Part shown: positions 28,483-37,845 of the stretch, piece by piece | Layout of the letters: each line of letters starts with the position of its first letter | Numbering within the stretch: position 1 is the stretch's first letter | Source: Neoroseomonas lacus | GTDB taxonomy: Bacteria > Pseudomonadota > Alphaproteobacteria > Acetobacterales > Acetobacteraceae | Assembly (NCBI RefSeq): GCF_014644535.1 | Contig: NZ_BMKW01000001.1 | Coordinates: 1 to 64,000 of the forward strand | DNA length: 64,000 bases | Direction: 5' to 3' | Notes under the pieces: model-generated | What the model was told of the DNA's origin: nothing | Seen by the model: only the letters and a program-made list of their open reading frames with translations | Databases searched by the model: none | Made by a program: the position numbers and the translations under genes

Positions 28483-29634
28483 ATGACGATGGATGCCCTG
28501 CTGATGGCCGCCGGGGCCGGCAGCCGTTTCGGCGCACCGGTGGCGAAGCAGTACCTGTCGCTGCTCGGCCGCCCCGTGATGCGCCATGCTGCGGAGGCCC
28601 TGCTGCGCGAGGGCCTGGTCAGGCGCATCCTGCCGGTCGTCGGCGCCGGCGACGAGGCGCGTGTCGCCGCTTTGCTCGAAGGTCTGCCCATCATGCCGCC
28701 CGTCGCGGGTGGCACGACGCGGGCAGAGAGCGTCCGCGCCGGGCTCGAAGCGCTGGCCGCCGATCCGCCGCGACTCGTGCTGGTTCATGACGCCGCCAGG
28801 CCGATCATCCCGCCGGGAACCGTCGCCGCCCTGCGAACCGCGTTGGAGACGGCACCCGGCGCGATCCCGGCCCAACCGGTCACCGACACGCTGAAGCGCG
28901 GCGCCGAGGGCACCATCCTCGCTACCGTGCCGCGTGATGGCCTGTTCCGCGCGCAAACGCCGCAGGCCTTCCGGTTCGATGCGCTTCTCGCGGCGCATCG
29001 CGACGGTGATGGCGGGGCGACCGATGACGCCGCGCTGCTCGAAGCGGACGGCCTGCCCGTGGCGCTGGTGCCGGGCGGCGAGGTCAATATCAAGATCACC
29101 TGGCCCGAGGACCTTGCCCGCGTGGAAGCCCATCTCGTCGCCCGCCTGGTCCCGCGCATGGGCACCGGTTTCGACGTACATCGCCTGGAATTGGGCCGGC
29201 CGCTGGTGCTTTGCGGGGTGACCATTGCCTCCCCGCTCGGCCTGTCGGGCCATTCGGATGCCGATGTCGGCATCCATGCGCTGTGCGACGCGATTTACGG
29301 CGCCCTGGCCGAAGGGGATATCGGCCGCTGGTTCCCGCCCACCGAGGCAGAATGGAAGGATGCCGACAGTGCCCGCTTCCTGCGCCATGCCGCCGGGCGG
29401 ATCGCCGCCCGTGGCGGGGTGCTCGGCAATGCCGACATTACCCTGATCTGTGAGCGCCCCAAGATCGCCCCCCATGCCGAGGCGATGCGGGCGCGTCTGG
29501 CTGACCTGCTCGGCGCGCCGGTCGATGCGATTTCGGTAAAGGCGACGACGACGGAACGGCTGGGCTTCGCAGGGCGGGGCGAAGGGATCGCCGCACAAGC
29601 GGCCGTCGTCGTGCTGCTACCGTATGGCCGTTAG
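28483..29634 (+). CDS. ispDF: Bifunctional IspD-IspF (MEP pathway)
   Basis: A 383-aa fusion making two steps of isoprenoid precursor synthesis. Residues about 1-225 are IspD (MEP cytidylyltransferase): [20 protein letters not shown] is the nucleotide-binding loop and [11 protein letters not shown] a second site. From about 227 IspF (MECDP synthase) begins with [13 protein letters not shown], the zinc-binding Asp-x-His, then [22 protein letters not shown] with the third ligand His. The fusion is usual in alphaproteobacteria. The start at 28483 gives [13 protein letters not shown]; upstream residues in the same frame are unlike IspD. Confidence 0.95.
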   Translation: MTMDALLMAAGAGSRFGAPVAKQYLSLLGRPVMRHAAEALLREGLVRRILPVVGAGDEARVAALLEGLPIMPPVAGGTTRAESVRAGLEALAADPPRLVLVHDAARPIIPPGTVAALRTALETAPGAIPAQPVTDTLKRGAEGTILATVPRDGLFRAQTPQAFRFDALLAAHRDGDGGATDDAALLEADGLPVALVPGGEVNIKITWPEDLARVEAHLVARLVPRMGTGFDVHRLELGRPLVLCGVTIASPLGLSGHSDADVGIHALCDAIYGALAEGDIGRWFPPTEAEWKDADSARFLRHAAGRIAARGGVLGNADITLICERPKIAPHAEAMRARLADLLGAPVDAISVKATTTERLGFAGRGEGIAAQAAVVVLLPYGR

Positions 29635-29727
29635 TATTGTGTCGATTTTTCGATGGGTGCCCTGTTCCGAGACGCCTTCACATCTTACGTTAACCATCAC
29701 GCTATGTCGGCGCCTATGGTGGTGAGA

Positions 29728-30465
29728 ATGGAGCGGCTTATCTCACCCTTGCCCGAAGGGGCTCTGGCCTGTTCGGCCTGCACGCAGCATGCGGCGGCGC
29801 AGGGAAGCCTTGCCGGGCGCCTGCCATGCATCTGCGATGCCCATGACGTGGCTCTGGAAGGGCTCGTCGCGCGAGCCTCGCTGTCCGACCCGGAGGGGCC
29901 CGACCATCCGAAGCGGGTCGGTCAGATCGCCGGGATTCTCGCCGCCGAGATCGGCTTGCCGCTCGATCTGCAGGAACTGCTGATCCGCGCCGCCGCGCTG
30001 CACGACATCGGCAAGATGTCACTGCCCGAGGGCGTGCTCGGCCATCGCCATGTGCTGGACCCCGAAGCACGCCGGCAGATGGAACGCCACACGCTGCTCG
30101 GTGCCGGTATCCTGGCCCATGTCCGCACGCCATGGATGAAGCTCGCCGCCGTCATTGCCCTGATGCATCACGAACGCTGGGACGGCAGTGGCTACCCGAT
30201 CGGGCTCGCCGGCGAGGATATCCCGCTCGCCGCCCGTCTGGTCGCGGTGGCTGATGTCTATGACGCGCTGCGATCGGACCGGCCCTACAAGGATGCCCAG
30301 GACCACGCACAAGCGCTGGCGCGTATCCTGGAGGGCGACGCCCGGATCAGCCCGGTGCAGTTCGATCCTCACGTGCTCGATGCGTTGCGTCAGCGCGAGG
30401 CTGAGATCGCGGATGTGCCGCGACAGGACGTGCCGCGGCCATCCAGGATAGCCTATCGGGGCTAA
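29728..30465 (+). CDS. HD-GYP domain protein (probable c-di-GMP phosphodiesterase)
   Basis: About 245 aa, predicted to hydrolyse cyclic di-GMP. ALHDIGKMSLPEGVLG contains the HD metal pair, and MHHERWDGSGYPIGLAGEDIPLAARLVAVADVYDAL is the GYP signature with further His/Asp ligands. The N-terminal 45 residues carry CSAC and, after 16 residues, CIC, a possible metal-binding pair of motifs not usual in the family. The start is uncertain: 29728 has GGTGG at good spacing, but ATGs at 29653, 29704 and 29716 are in frame. Confidence 0.83.
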   Translation: MERLISPLPEGALACSACTQHAAAQGSLAGRLPCICDAHDVALEGLVARASLSDPEGPDHPKRVGQIAGILAAEIGLPLDLQELLIRAAALHDIGKMSLPEGVLGHRHVLDPEARRQMERHTLLGAGILAHVRTPWMKLAAVIALMHHERWDGSGYPIGLAGEDIPLAARLVAVADVYDALRSDRPYKDAQDHAQALARILEGDARISPVQFDPHVLDALRQREAEIADVPRQDVPRPSRIAYRG

Positions 30466-30544
30466 GGCGCTCTGCACGGCAAGGCTCACGTTCGGCCAGT
30501 GCGACCCCGCGCCTGCGAGAGCCGGACCCCTGCCGCCACCAAAG

Positions 30545-32248
30545 TCACGTCAGCGCCTGCGCGGTGGCTGGCGGCCGGGCGGACTGCCCAAAGCGTTCAA
30601 TCATCTCACGCACCTTGGCCAGCGGCACCGGGCGGCCAAAGAAGAAGCCCTGCGCGGCATCACACCCTTCGGCGCAGAGCTGTTCGAGTTGTTCCTGGGT
30701 TTCCACGCCTTCGGCCGTCACCGCTATGCCCAGGCTGTGGCCAAGCCCCGCAACCGCGCGAACGATCGCCGCGGAATCCTCGCCGGCCGGAAGGTCCTGA
30801 ACGAAGGATCGGTCGATCTTCAACCGGTCAAACGCGAAAACCCGCAGCTGGGTCAGCGAGGAATGGCCGGTGCCGAAATCGTCCATGGCGATGCGGACGC
30901 CACTCTCGCGCAAGGCCACCAACTGGCGCAGGGCCGAATCGGCACTGGCCAGCAGGACGGTCTCGGTCACTTCCAGTTCCAGCCGCGCGGCCGTCAGGCC
31001 GGACAGGTGCAACGCCTCGGCCACATCCTCGTTCAGGCGGCCGCTCTCGAGCTGGGCAGGAGCGATGTTCACCGCCACGGTGAGCGGCGCCGGCCAGGCA
31101 GCCGCGGCACGACAGGCTTCCTGAAGGACCCAGGTGCCGATCTGGTGCATGACTCCTAGCCGCTCGGCGACCGGCAGGAACTCCGCCGGCGAGACCAAGC
31201 CGCGTTCGGGGTGACGCCAACGGATCAGCGCCTCGAACCCGGTCAGGCGGCCGTGTGGCAGAGCGATCTGGGGCTGGTAGTGCAGTTCAAAGGCGGTGCC
31301 TTCCTGGACAGCCTGGCGCAGCGCGGCCTCCAGCGCCCGCGTCTCCTGCCAGCGGCGGTCCATTTCCGGGCTGAAGCGACGGAAGCCCCCTGGGCCCTCG
31401 GCGTCGGTCTCGTTCAGGGCCATTGCCGCCCGGCGCACCAATTCACCCTTGCTGCGCCCATCGGCCGGCGCGATGGCTATGCCGATGCGCGGGGTGACGA
31501 CGATCGCCTCCCCCGCGATCAGGTAGGGTCGCCCGAGCAGCGCCACCAGCCGCTCGCCCAGCGCCGCGGCCTGGTTGGGCTCCTCCACCTCGCTTTGCAG
31601 GATGGCGAATTCTTCCCCGGCCATGCGCGCGACGAGGTCGGCGTCGCGCACCGCGGCCTGCAGCCGCCGCGCGGCGGCGCGCAGCAGATCCTCCCCGATC
31701 GCATGGCCCAGCACCTGGTTGACCGCGCGGATGCCTTCGATGTCGCACAGCAGTACGGCGCTGCCGGCGCGCCGGCGCGGCGGCCCGTCGAGCACCGCGG
31801 CAAGCCGCGCCTCGAACATCGCTCGATCCGCGAGGCCGGTCAGCGGGTCGAAGCCTGCCATGCCATTGGCGAGCCGGTCGTCGGAGAACACCGAGAGAAC
31901 CCAGGAAACGGCCGAGGCGCGGCGAATGCCGAAGCGTAGCCCGGGCGCGCCCGGCCACTGCAGGCCCACGGCCTCCTCGCCACTGGGCAGCGTGGCGGCA
32001 AGGCAGGCCGACAACAGCCCCGCCACCGCATCGCGGTCGAGGCGCGGGCTCGCCTCCAGCAGGTCAATCAGGCCATGGGCCTGGCGCCCGGTGCGCGACA
32101 GCCCGAGCAATGCGACGGCGCGGCCGCAAACAAGGCCGACATGCAGTTCCGAGTCGAAGCTGACCATGCCTTCGGTCTCGCCAGGCCTGGAACCCTTGGG
32201 GTCCGCCTCCCGCCCGCGGCCGGCTTCGGACTCCGTCATCCCATCCAT
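30545..32248 (-). CDS. Tandem GGDEF-EAL protein (c-di-GMP synthesis/degradation)
   Basis: About 567 aa. An N-terminal segment of about 150 residues of unclear fold precedes DPLTGLADRAMFEARLAAVL and a GGDEF domain whose signature is MAGEEF, with Ala in place of the first Gly. The EAL domain keeps FEALIRWRHPERG, VAVNIAPAQLESG, LELEVTETVLL and MDDFGTGHSSL, so phosphodiesterase residues look intact. A GGDEF-EAL pair may act as a synthase, a hydrolase or both. The start is ambiguous; ATG 32248 is preceded by AGGCGGGA. It is convergent with the HD-GYP gene. Confidence 0.88.
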   Translation of the reverse strand: MDGMTESEAGRGREADPKGSRPGETEGMVSFDSELHVGLVCGRAVALLGLSRTGRQAHGLIDLLEASPRLDRDAVAGLLSACLAATLPSGEEAVGLQWPGAPGLRFGIRRASAVSWVLSVFSDDRLANGMAGFDPLTGLADRAMFEARLAAVLDGPPRRRAGSAVLLCDIEGIRAVNQVLGHAIGEDLLRAAARRLQAAVRDADLVARMAGEEFAILQSEVEEPNQAAALGERLVALLGRPYLIAGEAIVVTPRIGIAIAPADGRSKGELVRRAAMALNETDAEGPGGFRRFSPEMDRRWQETRALEAALRQAVQEGTAFELHYQPQIALPHGRLTGFEALIRWRHPERGLVSPAEFLPVAERLGVMHQIGTWVLQEACRAAAAWPAPLTVAVNIAPAQLESGRLNEDVAEALHLSGLTAARLELEVTETVLLASADSALRQLVALRESGVRIAMDDFGTGHSSLTQLRVFAFDRLKIDRSFVQDLPAGEDSAAIVRAVAGLGHSLGIAVTAEGVETQEQLEQLCAEGCDAAQGFFFGRPVPLAKVREMIERFGQSARPPATAQALT

Positions 32249-32399
32249 ATTGTCCCGCCTGTCTTGCATCGCGGTGGATCGGGGCCGCGCCGTTCGGCGC
32301 AGAGACAACCCCAGGATCAACGGTCTTAGCGGGCGAAGGTGAAGGAAGTGTGGATGCGGCTCAGGGGCCGGCGGCGCACCTGCTTCCGTCGACGTGCCG

Positions 32400-32428
32400 G
32401 CCGTCAGGGACGGGGTCGCCCTGACGGC
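32400..32428 (-). terminator. Hairpin downstream of the thiolase gene
   Basis: GCCGTCAGGG (32400-32409) and CCCTGACGGC (32419-32428) form a perfect 10-bp stem with a 9-nt loop, 15 bp past the thiolase stop. There is no T-run, so it may be an RNA 3'-end stabiliser or a weak terminator. Confidence 0.5.
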
Positions 32429-32443
32429 CGTCAGGTTGGATGG

Positions 32444-33616
32444 TCAGCGCGCGCGTTCGAGTACCGAGACGTAGTTCGCGACCGCCGCTCCGCCCATGTT
32501 GAAGACGCCGGCGAGATCGGCCTTGGGCAACTGCATCGCGCCCGCCGCGCCGGTCAGCTGCATCGATGCCAGCACATGCATCGACACCCCGGTTGCCCCG
32601 ATCGGGTGGCCCTTGGACTTCAGCCCGCCCGAACGATTGACCGGCAACCTGCCGCCGGCAGCCGTCCAGCCTTCCAGCGCGGCACGCCCGCCCTTGCCTT
32701 CCGCGGCCAGGCCCATCGCTTCGTATTCGATCAGTTCGGCGATGGTGAAGCAGTCATGCGTCTCGACGAAGGAGAGGTCGGCCACGGTGATGCCGGCCTG
32801 AGCATAGGCGCGCGCCCAGGCTTCCTTCGCGCCTTCGAAGCGGACGATGTCGCGCGCGGCGATCGGCAGGAAGTCGTTGACCTGCACCGCCGCGCGGAAG
32901 CGCACCGCCTTGCCCATGGCCTTCGCGGTCTCGGCATCCGCGAGCACCAGGGCCGCCGCGCCATCGGAGACCAGCGAGCAGTCGGTCCGCTTCAGCGGGC
33001 GCGCGACATAGGGGTTCTTCTCGCTTTCGGTGCGGCAGAATTCGTAGCCGAGATCCTTGCGCATCTGCGCCCAGGGATTGTCGACGCCGTTCTTGTGGTT
33101 CTTGGCGGCAATGGCGGCGAGCGCGTCCGATTGGTCGCCATGACGCTGGAAATAGGCCTCGGCGATGCGCCCGAAGACGCCCGCGAAACCTCCCTCGATA
33201 TCCTGCTCGGTCTTGCGATAGGAGGCGGTCAGTAGGATGTCGCCAACCTTGGGCCCAGGGGTCGAGGTCATCTTCTCGGCCCCGACCACCAGCGCCAGGC
33301 GACCGCGCCCCGCGGCGATGAAGTCGCGTGCGCCATGGATCGCCGCCGAGCCAGTCGCGCAGGCATTCTCGTAGCGGGTGATCGGCTTGAAGCGCAGTTC
33401 CGGCAAGGATTGCAGCACCAGCGAGGCCGGGAAGCCCTGCGGCGTGAACCCCTCGCCGAAGACCCCGACGAAGCCGGCGTCGATCTCCTCGGGGCCGATG
33501 CCGGCATCCTCGATGGCGGCACGCGCCACGCGCGCGATCAGCGTTTCGAGATCGGGCGCGTCCTCAAGCTTGCCGAACGGGCTATGCGCCCAGCCGACGA
33601 TGCACGGTTCGGTCAT
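32444..33616 (-). CDS. Thiolase family protein (acetyl-CoA acyltransferase, SCP-x type)
   Basis: A 390-aa thiolase. YENACATGSAAIHGARDFI holds the nucleophilic Cys. GGLKSKGHPIGATGVSM carries the catalytic His; the terminal FNMGGAAVANYVSVLE would provide the last active-site loop, where canonical thiolases have a Cys-containing CIGGG and this branch reads NMGGA. That suggests the SCP-2/SCP-x thiolase-like branch, whose members act on bulky or branched acyl-CoA or have no proven activity. It is monocistronic as far as visible; the neighbouring genes are unrelated. Confidence 0.85.
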   Translation of the reverse strand: MTEPCIVGWAHSPFGKLEDAPDLETLIARVARAAIEDAGIGPEEIDAGFVGVFGEGFTPQGFPASLVLQSLPELRFKPITRYENACATGSAAIHGARDFIAAGRGRLALVVGAEKMTSTPGPKVGDILLTASYRKTEQDIEGGFAGVFGRIAEAYFQRHGDQSDALAAIAAKNHKNGVDNPWAQMRKDLGYEFCRTESEKNPYVARPLKRTDCSLVSDGAAALVLADAETAKAMGKAVRFRAAVQVNDFLPIAARDIVRFEGAKEAWARAYAQAGITVADLSFVETHDCFTIAELIEYEAMGLAAEGKGGRAALEGWTAAGGRLPVNRSGGLKSKGHPIGATGVSMHVLASMQLTGAAGAMQLPKADLAGVFNMGGAAVANYVSVLERAR

Positions 33617-33661
33617 GGCGGATCCTCTGGTCGTGTAGCGGCAGTCTACACCGCACCCGGG

Positions 33662-34276
33662 TCATTCGGGATCCCGGAATGGGGGCACTATCGGTACGGC
33701 GGAGGTGAACGGGAAGGCCTCGAGGCGGTCACGCAGCGTGCCGAATTCCGGCCTGGTCTCGGTCGATTGTCGCAGCACCCAACCCATATGCTCGGCCCGC
33801 CAGGACAGCAGGGCGCGCAGCGTGGCATCAGGGCTCCGGCGGGGCGCGCAGTCGGGTGCGTCAGGGTGCGGTCGCACTGATTCCACAGCCGCGCCAAAGG
33901 CGAGGATGGCGTCATGGCCTCCGAGGACGATCTGCACGATCTCGACCGGCGTCCCGGCAGGTTCTGCCACGACCCCGAGGCCATCCACGAGTGAACCGGC
34001 GGCGACGAGCGCACCTTCAAGCAACACGCCGTGGCCCGGCGGTAGCAACAGGTCGTCCTGCGGGGCGCCGTCGTCCAGCGCTTCGGCCCGTATCCTGATC
34101 AGCGGGCCATCCCAGCGAAGCCTACGTACTGCCACCACCGCCTGGAACGGGGCCGAACTTCCCGACATGGCCAGCAGCATGGCGCCAGGGGCCAGCGTCT
34201 CGACCGGCACCTGGCCGGCCGGCGTCAGCACCATCGTGCCGACCGGAAGGCCGCATTCGGGCGAAGTCTTGTTCAC
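33662..34276 (-). CDS. Hint-domain (Hedgehog/intein-like) protein
   Basis: A 204-aa protein with a GTG start preceded by GAGGAA. CGLPVGTMVLTPAGQVPVETL near the N-terminus is the Hint_2 opening: a Cys, then a tight turn, a strand and the P-V-E-x-L run. LLPPGHGVLLEGALVAAGSLVDG (about 95-117) matches the later H-G-V-L..G..V.A..L strand pair. No host (extein) sequence flanks it, so self-splicing of a larger protein is unlikely. The last third (after about 150) is unrecognised. It could be a stand-alone Hint protein of unknown role. A second such protein lies at 37069-37800. Confidence 0.7.
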   Translation of the reverse strand: MNKTSPECGLPVGTMVLTPAGQVPVETLAPGAMLLAMSGSSAPFQAVVAVRRLRWDGPLIRIRAEALDDGAPQDDLLLPPGHGVLLEGALVAAGSLVDGLGVVAEPAGTPVEIVQIVLGGHDAILAFGAAVESVRPHPDAPDCAPRRSPDATLRALLSWRAEHMGWVLRQSTETRPEFGTLRDRLEAFPFTSAVPIVPPFRDPE

Positions 34277-34644
34277 AAGCGTTCCTCATCCCGTAGTGTC
34301 GCGTGCAATTGGCTCAGGCATGGCTGGCTCGGCAAAAATTGACCCTGAAACCTGAACCAAAAAGTTGATTTGCGAGGCAGCCGAGCGGTCTATGTCTGCA
34401 TTCTTACAATAATCGAACAATATGATGATAGGGCTGCAACTGGCCAGCACTGTCCGACCTCTGTCTGCCCATCGGATGTATGTCTTTTCAGCATGCAACC
34501 CGTGCGTCTTCGGCACGAGGGAACCGATGCCGACGGACATACTTCCGGGCCGCGCAGAGGCGCGTTGTCCTCAAGACTCGGATGAAAGTGGCACGCCGGC
34601 TCGTCTCGCGGAGCCTCCGCCCTCGCGCATGCTCAACCAGCCGC
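34277..34644. other. Intergenic, no gene seen
   Basis: About 370 bp between the Hint gene start and the serine hydrolase stop, both leftward. The part at 34330-34460 is AT-rich and probably carries the Hint gene promoter. Short frames here have no recognisable protein. Confidence 0.5.
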
Positions 34645-35832
34645 TCAACGGACGAGGGCGGCGAGGACGCCCGCATGGAAGGCCCGACGCTCGGTCCGGA
34701 AATCTATTCCATGGGCCGCGGCGAATGGCGGCTGCGGCCAGCACGATAACGTGACGATGACGGTCCGCGCCGCGTGGTTCACGTAGATGCTCTGCCCGGC
34801 AAAGCCGACGGCCACCATCGAGCCATCCGGGTCGATCCACCAGCTGTAGCCATAGCCATCGGCACCGTACCCATTGGCCGAGGGGTCAAGCGCGAAATGG
34901 CGGCGGCCACATTGCGCGACCCATCCTTCCGGCAGGATGCGGCGATCGCCGACGATGCCATCCTCGAGGATGAACTGCCCGAAGCGGCCGAAATCGCGCA
35001 AGGCCAAGCCGGCGCGGCTGCCGCCGATCTCCTGCCCACCATCGGATTCAAGTGTGTAGAAGGCGTCGAACTCCATCCCCGCCGGGCTCCAGATGGCGCG
35101 TGACATGGTGGCCGACAGCCCCTCTCCCATCACCGCGCTGACCAGGCAGCCGAGGACATAGGTATCGCCTGTGCAATAGGCGAAGCGGCTGCCTGGCGGG
35201 GCCTCCGCCGGCAGGGAGCGCATCAGCGCCAGCACCCCACCCGGCACTTTGTCGCCAAGCGACTTGCTGTAGCGGTTCACCTCGGACTGGCGGTCCGTGT
35301 AATCCTCGGACCAGCGGACGCCCGATGACATGGTCAGCAGGTGGCGGATCGTGACCGCGTCGTAAGCCGACCCCCGCAGCGCCGGCAGATGGGCCGAAAC
35401 GGTTTCATCGAGGCTGCCGATCCGGCCTTCGGCCATGGCGACGCCGACCAGCATCGCGGTCAGCGACTTGACCGTGGACATGCTGGTCCAACGCGTCGCC
35501 TCGGCCAGGCCCAGCGCATAGCGTTCGAACCGGATGGTGCCGTCATGCAACACCAGCAGCCCGGCAACCTGGCCGCGGTTCAGATAGTCGGACACGCCGT
35601 AGTCGCGCTCGCCGACCTTGTAGCGCGGCGCGATTTCCGCCCCGCGCGCCAATTCTCGGGAGCGCGCACCGCGCCGGATCGTGCGGGTCGCGAATATGGC
35701 ATCGACATTGGCATAGGCGACCGGCTGCTGGGCGGGCGGCAGCAGCAAGAAGTCTTCTCCGGCAGGGAGGTGGCGTTGGGCCTGGGCGAGGACGCCGCTC
35801 ATCGGCGAAACCCGTCGGCGCGGCGCGGACAT
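34645..35832 (-). CDS. Serine hydrolase, beta-lactamase class C/penicillin-binding protein-like
   Basis: About 395 aa. TSMSTVKSLTAMLVG carries the SxxK nucleophile and general base. LLTMSSGVRWSEDYTD and the C-terminal GYSWWIDPDGSMVAVGFAGQ are typical of the class C family, the latter near the KTG position. The middle YCTGDTYVLG takes the place of the usual YSN motif. No signal peptide was found with the chosen start (ATG 35832; alternatives 35802 and TTG 35850), so it may be cytoplasmic. Family members include esterases, D-aminopeptidases and 6-aminohexanoate dimer hydrolases; substrate unknown. Confidence 0.8.
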   Translation of the reverse strand: MSAPRRRVSPMSGVLAQAQRHLPAGEDFLLLPPAQQPVAYANVDAIFATRTIRRGARSRELARGAEIAPRYKVGERDYGVSDYLNRGQVAGLLVLHDGTIRFERYALGLAEATRWTSMSTVKSLTAMLVGVAMAEGRIGSLDETVSAHLPALRGSAYDAVTIRHLLTMSSGVRWSEDYTDRQSEVNRYSKSLGDKVPGGVLALMRSLPAEAPPGSRFAYCTGDTYVLGCLVSAVMGEGLSATMSRAIWSPAGMEFDAFYTLESDGGQEIGGSRAGLALRDFGRFGQFILEDGIVGDRRILPEGWVAQCGRRHFALDPSANGYGADGYGYSWWIDPDGSMVAVGFAGQSIYVNHAARTVIVTLSCWPQPPFAAAHGIDFRTERRAFHAGVLAALVR

Positions 35833-35899
35833 GAATGCGGCATCGGCCAACTCCCGACGGATTTCGGCGGAGTCCCACAGAGGGCGGTCGAAGGGAAAT

Positions 35900-35976
35900 T
35901 GGCGCGCCCTGAGGGATTCGAACCCCCGACATTCGACTTAGAAGGTCGATGCTCTATCCAACTGAGCTAAGGGCGC
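35900..35976 (-). tRNA. tRNA-Arg (anticodon TCT)
   Basis: A complete cloverleaf on the minus strand: acceptor GCGCCCT pairs with AGGGCGC, the D-arm is AGCTC..GAGC, the anticodon loop CTTCTAA carries TCT, and the T-arm has GGTTCGAATCC. The discriminator is G and the 3' CCA is encoded (TGG at 35900-35902). It reads AGA codons, rare in this GC-rich DNA. Confidence 0.96.
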
Positions 35977-35998
35977 CCGTCCTTACCCCAACACGGGC
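35975..35998 (-). terminator. Hairpin after the NDUFS4-like gene
   Basis: GCCCGT (35975-35980) and ACGGGC (35993-35998) can form a 6-bp stem between the NDUFS4-like stop and the tRNA-Arg 5' end. It may terminate the former gene on the minus strand or mark tRNA processing. There is no T-run. Confidence 0.3.
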
Positions 35999-36006
35999 AA
36001 GCGCGG

Positions 36007-36330
36007 TCAGTGCGACCAGTTCTCGGCGCGGCCGAAGCGGAAGTTGTCCGCATAGACCTTGGGTTTCATCGCAGCCGACGTGGCCGGGACCTCCACCTCA
36101 TAGGCGATGCCCTGCGCCTCGGCGTAGGCGAGCGCCTGCTCGCGCGTGGCGAACTGCAGGCGGATCTGCCGATTCATGTCACCCGAGCCGACCCAGCCGG
36201 TCAGCGGGTCGAGTACCTTCGCCTCGGCCGGGGCGTATTCCAGCAGCCAGCCATGCGAGTTGCCCCTGCCCGACTGCATCGCCGACTTCGGCGGCTGGAA
36301 GATGCGGGCCAAGCCCTTGTGCTGCGACAT
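36007..36330 (-). CDS. NDUFS4-like complex I accessory subunit (ETC_C1_NDUFS4)
   Basis: A 107-aa protein. ARIFQPPKSAMQSGRGNSHGWLLEYAP and WVGSGDMNRQIRLQFATREQALAYAEAQGIAYEV are the conserved blocks of the NDUFS4 (18-kDa) subunit, with the C-terminal KVYADNFRFGRAENWSH as in mitochondrial and alphaproteobacterial members. It would bind respiratory NADH dehydrogenase near the N-module. The start at 36330 removes an upstream extension that runs over tRNA-Pro. It lies between two tRNA genes on the same strand. Confidence 0.93.
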   Translation of the reverse strand: MSQHKGLARIFQPPKSAMQSGRGNSHGWLLEYAPAEAKVLDPLTGWVGSGDMNRQIRLQFATREQALAYAEAQGIAYEVEVPATSAAMKPKVYADNFRFGRAENWSH

Positions 36331-36353
36331 GCTTGCCGTCCTCGGAAAACGAA

Positions 36354-36427
<74 letters not shown>

Positions 36428-37068
36428 TCGCGGCGCACCCTATGGAAGGGGCGGCCCGGGGGCAAGCGGTGCGGCGGCGTTGCCGCAGAATCTCCGGCTT
36501 CGCCCGGGCACGGGCGGCATCGGCCCGGTTGTCGCACCGTGCTCCCCATGCCGAAGCGCTCCATCGGCCTGCAGAACAAGTCGGCGACGAATGATACCAA
36601 CGGCACGGGACCTTGATGCGTGCCGCCGCCGCGAATGCGGCCCGCCGGGCGTACGGCGGTCATACCGAACGCGTGCCGGTGGCACGCAGCCAGGTGAACC
36701 GGAGATTCGCGCCCGGCGTTTGAGGGCAGGAAAATGCGATCGCCGATGGTCAGTAACGTCGACCATCGGTATGAGATCCATACTCACCATTCCGCGACAG
36801 GATATGACCAACCTGGCCAAAGGCCTGGGCTGCATGCAGCAAGCTATGCCGGAAGATCGGCCGGCACCGGTGCCGTGTTGCTGCGTGATCAAATCTTCCG
36901 GCATTCGCGCCACAGTATAATTTGATTTGGCCGCACAACCTGTGGTGCTAGATCTGGTGCATCAATGCTGTCCTGGGGCAGCTCCCAGCGAGCGTGTTTG
37001 CCGAAGCAGGCCGCCGCCAAGGCGACGCCCATCGCCGCGATACCAAACCAAATTGCGAAAGCGTCAGA
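36428..37068. other. Intergenic between tRNA-Pro and the second Hint gene; no gene seen
   Basis: About 640 bp without a credible frame. It is GC-rich up to about 36720, then more A+T-rich to 36960, including AGTATAATTTGATTTGG near 36911, which could be a promoter for the rightward Hint gene. Confidence 0.45.
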
Positions 37069-37800
37069 ATGCGCAGGTTCAAGTTGAAGCCATCCGGCCA
37101 GCCACTCGCATCCATCGGCCAGGCGCGCGACCCCCGTCGACCCGCCGAGGCCACGCGTAGCAGTCCTTCCTTGCCGGTGGCCGACAACAAGGCGACGAGC
37201 GCCGCCATCACCTGCTTCGTCGGCGGGACTATGATCGTGACGGCGCGTGGTGAAATGCCGGTCGAAACTCTGCAGCCCGGCGAGTTAATGATGGACATGC
37301 ATGAGATGCCGTGCCGCCAGCCGCTGCTACGAATCGGGCGCAGCCGCATCGACCTGGCGCAACTACCGGATCCGACTGCCGTTGCCCCGGTGCTCATCCG
37401 GGCCGGCGCCCTGATGAAGGGCTCGCCCATTCGCGACCTGCGCGTCAGCCCCGGCGAAGGCATCCTCCTTGACGGCCGCCTGGTACCGGCGCGACTGCTC
37501 GTGAACGGAACGACGATCGTCCAGGAAGTCGACCTTGAGCGCGTGGCTTATTACTACGTGTGGATGGAGGCGCATGCCCTTCTGATCGCCGACGGCACGC
37601 TTGCGGAGAGCAGCTTTAACGACGATTGGCAGCGCGACTACAACGATGCTGCCAACGTTACTTCCCTGTCGCCCGCCCCACGCGGCAGCGGTGCCGAACC
37701 GCCGCAACGCTGCGTGCCCCTGCTGACCGAGGGGCCCGAACTCCAGTTGATCCAGCAGCGGCTGGCTCTGCTCGCCCGCGGCTCCAACCCGATGCATTGA
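37069..37800 (+). CDS. Hint-domain (Hedgehog/intein-like) protein
   Basis: About 243 aa. ITCFVGGTMIVTARGEMPVETLQPGELM is the classical Hint_2 opening with the Cys that would act in N-S acyl shift. PIRDLRVSPGEGILLDGRLVPARLLVNGTTI is the later S-P-x-H/E..LL..G..V.A..L block, with Glu where His is usual. VDLERVAYYYVWMEAHALLIADGTLAES completes the fold with the typical H-x-L-I-A-x-G-x-x-x-E-S end. The first 50 residues and the C-terminal tail are unrecognised. The start is uncertain (GTG 36994 adds 25 residues). Confidence 0.8.
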   Translation: MRRFKLKPSGQPLASIGQARDPRRPAEATRSSPSLPVADNKATSAAITCFVGGTMIVTARGEMPVETLQPGELMMDMHEMPCRQPLLRIGRSRIDLAQLPDPTAVAPVLIRAGALMKGSPIRDLRVSPGEGILLDGRLVPARLLVNGTTIVQEVDLERVAYYYVWMEAHALLIADGTLAESSFNDDWQRDYNDAANVTSLSPAPRGSGAEPPQRCVPLLTEGPELQLIQQRLALLARGSNPMH

Positions 37801-37845
37801 CCATGGCCGCAGCAATCTTGTAGCGGCGAGGCCCTCAAGCCTGGA

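Noticed and set aside
27706..29598. Leftward 630-codon open frame opposite DoxX and ispDF
   Set aside because: It reads antisense to ispDF, whose MEP-pathway motifs are complete; the antisense translation has no domain and is a GC-rich shadow.
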